From: Actinomycetota bacterium
GTDB taxonomy: Bacteria > Actinomycetota > Acidimicrobiia > Acidimicrobiales > Acidimicrobiaceae
Assembly (NCBI GenBank): GCA_004366215.1
Contig: SIRY01000235.1
Span: forward strand, 1-18,778
DNA: 18,778 bases
Direction of reading: 5' to 3'
Below are positions 7,543 through 13,485 of this stretch, in pieces; position 1 is the stretch's first letter, and every line of letters starts with the position of its first letter. A model generated the notes under the pieces. The model saw only the letters and a list, made by a program, of their open reading frames with translations, did not search any database and was not told the DNA's origin. The position numbers and the translations under genes were made by a program.

Positions 7543-8939
7543 CGCTCTGGCAGCATCGCATGGGGGCACCACCCGCAGAGGCGCTGCTCGCCTTCACCGA
7601 GAGCCGCTCCTTCGACGAGCGCCTCTGGCGAGAGGATCTCGAGGGGTCGCGAGCCCACGTCGAAGGCCTGCACCACGCCGGCATCCTCACCGATCACGAG
7701 CTCGAGGTGCTCCAGCGAGCACTCGCGGCCGTCGAGGACGAGTTCGCCACGGCGACGTTCGTCTTTGCTCCGGCAGACGAGGACATCCACACCGCCATCG
7801 AGCGTCGCGTGACTGAGATCGCTGGAGACGTCGGCGCGAAGCTCCACACGGGTCGTTCGAGGAACGACCAGGTCGCCACCGACCTGCGGCTGTGGACTCG
7901 GCGCACGCTCGTCGAGCTCACCGAGGAGGTCGTGCGTCTCGGGGAGCTCGTGCGGGAGCTCGCAGAAGCTGCCGGGACGGCGATCATGCCTGGCTACACC
8001 CACCTCCAGCGAGCGCAGCCTGTACCCGTTGCGCACTGGCTCCTCGCCCACGCGTGGGCGCTCGAGCGCGACTGCGGGCGCTTCCTCGACGCTCTGCGCC
8101 GTGCCGACGTCTCGCCACTTGGAGCAGGGGCGCTCGCGGGTTCCACGCTGCCGCTCGATCCGAGCTGGGTCGCCGAGCGGCTCGGATTTCGCGCCCCGTT
8201 CGTCAACAGCATCGACGCCGTGAGCGATCGTGACTTCGTCGTCGAGGCGATCTTCGCCATGAGCCTGACGGGGGTGCACCTGTCTCGGCTCGCCGAAGAG
8301 ATCGTCCTCTTCACCACGGAGGAGTTCCGTTTCATCAGGCTCGACGACGCCTACGCGACCGGTTCGTCGATGCTGCCTCAGAAGAAGAACCCAGACATCG
8401 CGGAGCTGGCGCGAGCCAAGGCCGGTCGCTACATCGGCGACCTCGTCACCGTCCTCACGGTGCTCAAGGGACTGCCCCTCACGTACAACCGCGACCTCCA
8501 GGAGGACAAGCAGCCGCTCTTCGACGCCGCCGACGAGCTGCGTCGCGAGCTCGTGGCGATGCGGGGCATGCTGGGGACGATGACCTTCGACTTCGACGCC
8601 ATGCGTCAAGCCGCCGGTTCGGCGTACCTCCAGGCCATCGACCTCGCCGAGTTCCTCGTGCGCCGGGGCCTACCGTTTCGACGTGCGCACGCCGTCGCTG
8701 CGGGACTCGTTCGGGATTCGCTCGAGCGCCACGTGCCTCTCGGCGAGCTCGTCGCAGCTCACCCGCAGCTCGGCGAGGAGGCTCGGGCGCTCATCGAGGC
8801 CGACGAAGCCGTGCAGCGGCGGGGAGACGAGGGCATGGCGAGCTTCGCGTCGGTGCGTCGCCAGGTCGAGCTCCTCGGGGATCGCCTCGCGAGCCACCGT
8901 GAGGTCCTCGCCCACTACCGTGGACGAGCGCACCGCTAG
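7539..8939 (+). CDS. argH: Argininosuccinate lyase
   Basis: ArgH splits argininosuccinate into arginine and fumarate, the last step of the pathway. The 466-residue protein belongs to the fumarase/aspartase superfamily. DEDIHTAIERR and KLHTGRSRNDQVATDLRLW lie in the first quarter, MPGYTHLQRAQPVPVAHW follows, and the mobile signature loop GSSMLPQKKNPD supplies the catalytic serine. The ATG overlaps the argG stop by 4 bases with only a weak ribosome site, so coupling to argG is likely. The 3' end overlaps the next gene by 20 bases in another frame. Confidence 0.97.
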   Translation: MTLWQHRMGAPPAEALLAFTESRSFDERLWREDLEGSRAHVEGLHHAGILTDHELEVLQRALAAVEDEFATATFVFAPADEDIHTAIERRVTEIAGDVGAKLHTGRSRNDQVATDLRLWTRRTLVELTEEVVRLGELVRELAEAAGTAIMPGYTHLQRAQPVPVAHWLLAHAWALERDCGRFLDALRRADVSPLGAGALAGSTLPLDPSWVAERLGFRAPFVNSIDAVSDRDFVVEAIFAMSLTGVHLSRLAEEIVLFTTEEFRFIRLDDAYATGSSMLPQKKNPDIAELARAKAGRYIGDLVTVLTVLKGLPLTYNRDLQEDKQPLFDAADELRRELVAMRGMLGTMTFDFDAMRQAAGSAYLQAIDLAEFLVRRGLPFRRAHAVAAGLVRDSLERHVPLGELVAAHPQLGEEARALIEADEAVQRRGDEGMASFASVRRQVELLGDRLASHREVLAHYRGRAHR

Positions 8940-9453
8940 GGTCCTCACGCTCGACGCGCACGAGGCGGCGCCTCGCCTCCTCGGGGCGACCCTGTCCACT
9001 CCAAAGGCGCGGGTGCGCCTCGTCGAGCTCGAGGCCTACGAGGGTCGCAACGATCCCGGTAGCCACGCGGCTCGGGGCGTGACGCCGCGCAACGCACCGA
9101 TGTTCGCGGCGCCCGGCACGCTCTACGTCTACCTCTGCTACGGCGTCCACTGGCTCGTCAACATCGTCGTCGCGCCGAGCGGGCATCCTGGCGCCGTCCT
9201 CGTGCGCGGCGTCGAGTTCGACGACGGCACGCGCCTCAGTGGTCCTGGCCGCGTGTGTCGTGCCCTCGGCCTCGGCGCGCGAGAGAACGGTCGACGCCTC
9301 GGCGACGGCGTCGAGCCCGTCATCGGCGAGGAGCCAGAGGGCGACAAGGTGCTCTGCACCCAGCGCGTCGGGCTTCGCCACGGCACCGAGCTGCCCTGGC
9401 GGTTCGTCCTCAAGCCCGCGCCCGTTCGCCTCGACGGCGACCGCGGGGCCTAG
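8920..9453 (+). CDS. 3-methyladenine DNA glycosylase (AAG/MPG family)
   Basis: This protein of about 177 residues removes alkylated purines from DNA in base excision repair. It matches the mammalian-type AAG fold: VELEAYEG (35-42) holds the likely catalytic E38 and Y40, and H49 lies in SHAARG. TPRNAPMFAAPGTLYVYLCYG (55-75) holds Y71, and N81 aligns with the asparagine of the base-intercalation pocket. The GTG at 8920 lies inside argH (20-base overlap) and gives a normal N-terminus. An in-frame GTG at 8899 is an alternative, and no strong ribosome site supports either. The gene is probably read with the arg transcript but has no metabolic tie to it. Its TAG stop overlaps the stop of the opposing gene. 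Confidence 0.9.
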   Translation: MDERTARVLTLDAHEAAPRLLGATLSTPKARVRLVELEAYEGRNDPGSHAARGVTPRNAPMFAAPGTLYVYLCYGVHWLVNIVVAPSGHPGAVLVRGVEFDDGTRLSGPGRVCRALGLGARENGRRLGDGVEPVIGEEPEGDKVLCTQRVGLRHGTELPWRFVLKPAPVRLDGDRGA

Positions 9454-10382
9454 GGCTTGAGCGTCGGACGCTGCGTCGTCGCCGACACCTGCGCCGTCGC
9501 GGCGACGTCGCGAGCGCCGAGAACGATGGCGCCGAGCACGCCGACCATGACGAGCAGGCCTCCGACGACGAGGCTCGCACTCGTGGGCTCGTCGAGGAGC
9601 GCCACACCGAGCAGCACGCCGACGAGCGGCTGGGCGAGGAGCATGGCCCCACCGGCGGCCGCGTCGACGACGCGAAAGCCCCAGTTCCAGAGCCAGAACG
9701 CGACCGCCATCCCCGCGACCGAGATGTAGGCGACCTCAGCCCAGGCGACGCTTCCCGAGGGCAGCGGGTGGGCGGCACGCAGCGCCGAGACGATAGCCAA
9801 AGGTGCGCTCGAGACGGCGCCGATGGCGGTCGATCGGGCGACGATGCTCAGGGCGCCGTAGCGCCGAGTGAGTTCGGCAGAGGAGACGGTGTAGACGGAC
9901 CAGGCGAGGGCCGCCCCGCTCAACTCGAGGACGCCGATCGAGACGTGGGCACCGCCAGGGGGCCGGCCTGCGATGAGGGCGACACCGCCGACGGCGACCA
10001 CGATCGCGAGGAGCCGCACGAGCGAGAGGCGCTCGCCGAGCCACACGACGCCGAGCAGTGCGATGACCACGGGTGACGACGCGGTGATGAGCGAACCGAG
10101 CGCCGCGCCGGCCACGTGGGTGCCTTCGAGCTGGAGTCCGATCGAGACCGTGAAGCCGACGACGCTCGTGAGCACGAGCCGCCACCAGTCGGCGCGCGCG
10201 AGGCGCACGCGACCTCGCCGGCGTGCAACGGGCACGAGGACGAGCGCGGCGATGAGCTCGCGCAGCTCGAGCACGACGAGTGGAGGCGTCGTGCGCATGA
10301 GCGCAGCGGTCGCGACGTACATGCCGCCCCAGATCGCCGAAGCACCGGCGAGCGCCGCGAGCCCGAGGCGGCGCGGCGTCAT
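9450..10382 (-). CDS. EamA/DMT-family transporter
   Basis: This encodes a 310-residue inner-membrane protein of the drug/metabolite transporter superfamily, with about ten hydrophobic segments forming two EamA repeats. The first repeat ends in LGSLITASSPVVIALLGVVWLGERLSLVRLLAIVVAVGGVALI. The second ends in GGAMLLAQPLVGVLLGVALLDEPTSASLVVGGLLVMVGVLGAI. Both carry the (G)E(R/P) turn before the last helix pair that is typical of the family. The substrate cannot be read from the sequence. The ATG at 10382 overlaps the stop of the upstream transporter gene as ATGA, so it is probably the last gene of the queF operon. Whether it handles a queuosine-related compound is open. Confidence 0.88.
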   Translation of the reverse strand: MTPRRLGLAALAGASAIWGGMYVATAALMRTTPPLVVLELRELIAALVLVPVARRRGRVRLARADWWRLVLTSVVGFTVSIGLQLEGTHVAGAALGSLITASSPVVIALLGVVWLGERLSLVRLLAIVVAVGGVALIAGRPPGGAHVSIGVLELSGAALAWSVYTVSSAELTRRYGALSIVARSTAIGAVSSAPLAIVSALRAAHPLPSGSVAWAEVAYISVAGMAVAFWLWNWGFRVVDAAAGGAMLLAQPLVGVLLGVALLDEPTSASLVVGGLLVMVGVLGAIVLGARDVAATAQVSATTQRPTLKP

Positions 10383-10935
10383 GCGGCGGCCTCACGTGGC
10401 GCCACGGATGCAGGCGTGATGCGTCGGAGCCCGAGCGATGCGACGCTCCCCGCGAGGACTACCCAGCACTTGCCGAGGAGTTGGCCGGGCAGCGCTGCTG
10501 CGAGCGGGATGCCCGCGAGGGTGAGGAACACCACCGAGTCGACGACGATCGCGGCGAGGCCTGCGAGGAGCATCGCCCCTGGCAAGCTGCGACGCTGGAG
10601 TGGCTGGCAGAGCGCGAAGTCGGTCGTCTCTGAGACGAGGTGCCAGCAGAGCTGAGCGCGAGGCGAGCTGAGGAGACAAACCCTGACAGGAGCGCTCCGA
10701 CCACGATGGCGACGAGGCCGGCGCGGGCCCCAGCGAAGCGCTGGACGAGGTCTCGGGCGACGAAGGCGAGCGCTGCGACGTAGACGCCGGAGGGAGCCAC
10801 GAGTCCAAAACCGACCGGCAGCGTCCGCACGCCTGGCCCTGGCACCCCGACGTGCGTGAGCATCCAGTTCGCGGCGACGATGGAGCCGACGTAGAAGAGG
10901 GCCCCGAGGGTAGCGAGGCCTCGCCGACTCACCAT
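10379..10935 (-). pseudogene. Queuosine-precursor transporter (YhhQ/VUT family), apparent frameshift
   Basis: Two reading frames together spell one VUT-family membrane protein, the family that imports preQ0/preQ1. From ATG 10935 the frame reads MVSRRGLATLGALFYVGS, then membrane helices, up to GALLSGFVSSARLALSSA near 10647. There the similarity jumps by one frame to HLVSETTDFALCQPL, with AAIVVDSVVFLTLAG later and a stop at 10379-10381. The family order SE-x-x-DF then DS-x-x-F is kept across the jump, so one base (or four) seems to be missing at about 10640-10655. The first frame alone would end at 10459 after 158 residues. The ATG overlaps the queF stop by 7 bases, and the true stop overlaps the EamA start. 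It could be a real mutation or a sequencing error. Confidence 0.8.
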
Positions 10936-11405
10936 GTCGGTCGGTCTCGCGGGCTCGAGCGTTCGACGAGGGCGGCGAGCTCGGCGGCGTCGAGACCAGG
11001 TGCGACGACCTCTCGCACGGGCCAGATCGCGATGCCACCTCGAGGGCGAAAGCGGCCGAGCACGCGCACGTAGTGCGGCTCGAGGACGGTGGCGAGGTGC
11101 TCTGCGATCTGGGCGACGCACGCCTCGTGGAAGGCCCCGTGGTTGCGGTAGCGCATGAGGTAGAGCTTGAGACTCTTCGACTCCACGCAGCGCTCGCGAG
11201 GGACGTACGAGATGTCGATCGTTCCGTAGTCGGGCTGGCCCGTCACGGGGCACAAGCTCGTGAACTCGAGCGCGTAGAGGTTGACGACGAGCCCAGAGCG
11301 TGGGGTCGGCGTCGGGAACGTCTCGAGGACCCTCGGATCGGGCTCGTCGTAGCGGTAGGAGGTCTCGTGGCGAGAGAGCGCTCGAAGCTCGAGGTTGTCG
11401 TGCAC
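10929..11405 (-). CDS. queF: NADPH-dependent 7-cyano-7-deazaguanine (preQ0) reductase
   Basis: QueF reduces the nitrile of preQ0 to the amine of preQ1 in queuosine tRNA-modification synthesis. The 158-residue length fits the single-domain (B. subtilis-like) subfamily. FTSLCPVTGQPDYGTI (48-63) holds the catalytic C52 and D59. The diagnostic QueF motif ESKSLKLYLMRYRNHGAFHE (75-94) follows. The GTG at 11405 is preceded by TAGGCT and exactly 6 bases, with no ribosome site, suggesting a leaderless mRNA. The next gene in the operon is a precursor transporter. No queC, queD, queE or tgt is seen in the window, so de novo synthesis cannot be judged here. Confidence 0.95.
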   Translation of the reverse strand: MHDNLELRALSRHETSYRYDEPDPRVLETFPTPTPRSGLVVNLYALEFTSLCPVTGQPDYGTIDISYVPRERCVESKSLKLYLMRYRNHGAFHEACVAQIAEHLATVLEPHYVRVLGRFRPRGGIAIWPVREVVAPGLDAAELAALVERSSPRDRPTW

Positions 11406-11417
11406 GCAACCAGCCTA
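11405..11417 (-). promoter_or_regulatory. queF promoter -10, probable leaderless start
   Basis: On the minus strand TAGGCT (11412-11417) fits TAnnnT and is separated by 6 bases from the queF GTG. This is the same geometry as argC. There is no Shine-Dalgarno sequence, and the -35 region is weak. Confidence 0.5.
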
Positions 11418-11463
11418 CGGCGTCGCCGTCGCCACCCGCACTGGCTGCGCTGCGTCTGTGCGG

Positions 11464-11493
11464 TAGACTATGGGGTGCCGTCAACTAAGGGAG
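11464..11493 (+). promoter_or_regulatory. Candidate -10 and ribosome site for gene at 11503
   Basis: TAGACT (11464-11469) fits a -10 element, and AAGGGAG (11487-11493) lies 9 bases before the ATG at 11503. The 97-bp space between the queF and 11503 starts therefore carries two divergent promoter-like elements. No clear -35 is seen. Confidence 0.45.
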
Positions 11494-11502
11494 CATGGCG
11501 TC

Positions 11503-12183
11503 ATGGCGATCGAGACCATCACGAAAGACTGCACCGCGCTGACGGATGAGGAGCTCCGCGCGCTCGCGGGGCTCGCCGAGGCACACGGGGTGACCTTCGC
11601 GGACGGCTTCCTCGCTGCCGAGCGCGACGCCTGGGTGCTCTGCGCCCTCGCCTCCGAGGATGAGCGCATCGTCGGTGGCATGCTCTTTACGTTGGAGCGT
11701 ATCGGCGGCACGCCGAGCGTGCTCATCGATCTCGTGGTGACCACGCCGAAGGAGCTCGAGGAGCTCACCCTCGCGAGCCTGCTGCACGAGGCCTACGAGC
11801 GTGCGCTCCTCGCGTTTCCCGACGAGGACGTGCTCGTCGCGGCCAAGCTCGGCACGTCGGCCGGCTACGACCTGTTCGCAGGGCTCAACGACGTCGTCCC
11901 TCGCCCAGGCCATCGTCCGACGGGTGAGGAGCGCGCGTGGTCGCGCCGTCTCGCGAAGCGCTTCGGCCTCGACGGCGCACTCGACGACCGCACCTCGGGC
12001 GCTGTGGCGGGCTCGCGGCCTATCGGCTTCGTGGTGTACCGGCTCGCCGACGCTGCACCGTCCGCCTACGACGAGGTGTTCTCGTGCTGCAAGGAGGGGG
12101 CGGCGGACGTCCTCATCGTCTTTGGCTGGGCGATGGCCGAAGGGCTCGCCGATGGGAGCCTGCCGCCGCTGCCGAGCGCGTAG
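11503..12183 (+). CDS. Hypothetical protein, possibly acetyltransferase-like
   Basis: I do not recognise this 226-residue soluble protein. It has no signal peptide or membrane helix. The N-terminal half alternates strand- and helix-like segments: VGGMLFTLERIGGTPSVLIDLVV, then a helix over ELEELTLASLLHEAYERALLAF, then EDVLVAAKLGTSAGYDLF. This could fit a GNAT-type fold, but that is inference and the usual acetyl-CoA loop (R/Q-x-x-G-x-G/A) is not visible. Two cysteines (FSCCKEG) lie near the C-terminus. ATG 11503 was chosen over 11470 because AAGGGAG precedes it and the -10-like TAGACT abuts 11470. The stop codon is followed at once by the amidase GTG, so the two are probably co-transcribed. 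Confidence 0.75.
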   Translation: MAIETITKDCTALTDEELRALAGLAEAHGVTFADGFLAAERDAWVLCALASEDERIVGGMLFTLERIGGTPSVLIDLVVTTPKELEELTLASLLHEAYERALLAFPDEDVLVAAKLGTSAGYDLFAGLNDVVPRPGHRPTGEERAWSRRLAKRFGLDGALDDRTSGAVAGSRPIGFVVYRLADAAPSAYDEVFSCCKEGAADVLIVFGWAMAEGLADGSLPPLPSA

Positions 12184-13455
12184 GTGGGGCTCTTCTCGGT
12201 CGTCGAGAGCCTGGTTGAGCGTCGGCTGCGTCCCCTGGAGCTCGTCGAGGACGCGGTCGAGCGGCTTGGTGCCGCCGACGCATCGTTGAACTTCGTCGAG
12301 TCGCTGTGGGTTGAGCGGGCTCGGCGGCGAGCTGAGCAGCTCGAAGGCAGCGTTCCGTCGCCGTCGCAGCCACTGTGCGGCGTTCCCGTGCTCGCAAAGG
12401 CAGGCATGGAGCTGGGTCGAGGCATCGCTGGTCTCGTCGAGGACCTTGGCGCGGTCGTCGTGGGCACGGCGCGAGCCTCTGAGCGCGGTTGGCGAGCAGA
12501 GACGACCGACGGCGAGCGGGGGCCGGTGCGCAACCCGCGAGATCCGAGCCGCGGTGTCGGCGGCTCCTGTGGGGGTAGCGCGGTCGCCGTCGCGGTCGAC
12601 GCGGTGCCTCTCGCCCTCGGCAACGACGCCGGTGGGTCGCTTCGCATCCCCGCGAGCTACGTCGGCCTGCCAGGCGTGTGCGTGCGCCCCTGGCGTCTTG
12701 GGGACGGGTGGCGTGTCAGCGAGGGCGTCTTTGCGCACACGCTCCAGGAGACCGCCTTCGTCCTCGACTACCTCGTGCAGCACGAGGGTCGTGCACGCTT
12801 GCTCAGCTCGTTCGCGGCCGGGGTCGTGGCTCCACGACGCCTCGGCGTCTGGTCGAGGCCGGCCGGGGGTCGCGACCTGCAGCCTCGGGTGGCGGAGGCC
12901 TTCGAGGGCGCACTCGACGTCCTCGCAGCGGCCGGAGTTGAACTCGTGGAGGTCTCGCAGCACTTCGAGGCCCCGTGGCTCGAGCTCCTCGAGGCCCGTC
13001 AGGCGCTCGAGGTCGTCGGGGCGCTCGCACGCGGCGAAGAGCTCCGGGATCCTGCGCTGCGGCGGCTCGCGGAGCGTCCACTCGAGGAGCTGCTCGCGTC
13101 GCTCGAGCCCCTCGAACGCGCCGTCGCCGACGGCCGAGCGAGGGTGCGCCGATGCCTCGATGAGGTGGATGCCGTCATCGCGCCGGTCGCACGGTGTGAG
13201 GCACCTCGAGCGCTGGATCCGATCGCGCTCGACAAGGAGCTCGGTCGGGACGCTCGCGACCCGATCGGCTTTACGTACGCGGCCAACCTCGCGGGTCTTG
13301 CCGCGGTGAGCGTGCCGCTCGTCCCGGGCCCACGGAGCCCCACCCTTGGGATCCAGGCCCTCGCCGTGCGCGAGGTCTCGGCGATCGCCGCGGCGTCGTG
13401 GCTCGCACGCCACCTCAGTCCTGAGGTCCTGTCGGCTCCGCCGGTTCCGTGGTAG
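12184..13455 (+). CDS. Compact amidase-signature family protein
   Basis: This 423-residue protein belongs to the amidase signature family (Ser-cisSer-Lys hydrolases of amides). The triad is present: K72 in GVPVLAKAG, cis-Ser S128 in GGSCGGS, and nucleophile S152 in GNDAGGSLRIPA, with the expected 24-residue spacing between the serines. Two things are odd. The usual GGSSGGS is GGSCGGS. Only about 20 residues separate K72 from GAVVVG (89-94), where the family normally has about 50, so the segment with the TTaGS strand is missing. It is shorter than GatA or typical amidases (about 450-500). The substrate is unknown. The GTG at 12184 abuts the preceding stop without a clear ribosome site. Confidence 0.82.
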   Translation: MGLFSVVESLVERRLRPLELVEDAVERLGAADASLNFVESLWVERARRRAEQLEGSVPSPSQPLCGVPVLAKAGMELGRGIAGLVEDLGAVVVGTARASERGWRAETTDGERGPVRNPRDPSRGVGGSCGGSAVAVAVDAVPLALGNDAGGSLRIPASYVGLPGVCVRPWRLGDGWRVSEGVFAHTLQETAFVLDYLVQHEGRARLLSSFAAGVVAPRRLGVWSRPAGGRDLQPRVAEAFEGALDVLAAAGVELVEVSQHFEAPWLELLEARQALEVVGALARGEELRDPALRRLAERPLEELLASLEPLERAVADGRARVRRCLDEVDAVIAPVARCEAPRALDPIALDKELGRDARDPIGFTYAANLAGLAAVSVPLVPGPRSPTLGIQALAVREVSAIAAASWLARHLSPEVLSAPPVPW

Positions 13456-13470
13456 CATCCGCCGAGGGAG

Positions 13471-13485
13471 AGGAGGTGCCACGTG
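13471..13485 (+). promoter_or_regulatory. Strong ribosome binding site for acyl-CoA synthetase gene
   Basis: AGGAGGTG (13471-13478) has its GGAGG 6 bases before the GTG at 13483, one of the best ribosome sites in the window. TAGCAT (13453-13458), overlapping the amidase stop, could be a -10 element, so this gene may have its own promoter besides read-through. Confidence 0.6.

Noticed and set aside
10640..10655. Programmed -1 frameshift in the transporter gene
   Set aside because: No slippery heptamer or following structure is apparent, and the protein around the shift seems to lack a residue compared with the family, which fits a deletion better.
11455..11495. preQ1-I riboswitch-like tail (AACTAAGG) near the queF locus
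   Set aside because: It lies on the strand opposite queF, lacks the A-rich tail and the expected loop, and its 5' part would lie upstream of the likely transcription start of the 11503 gene.
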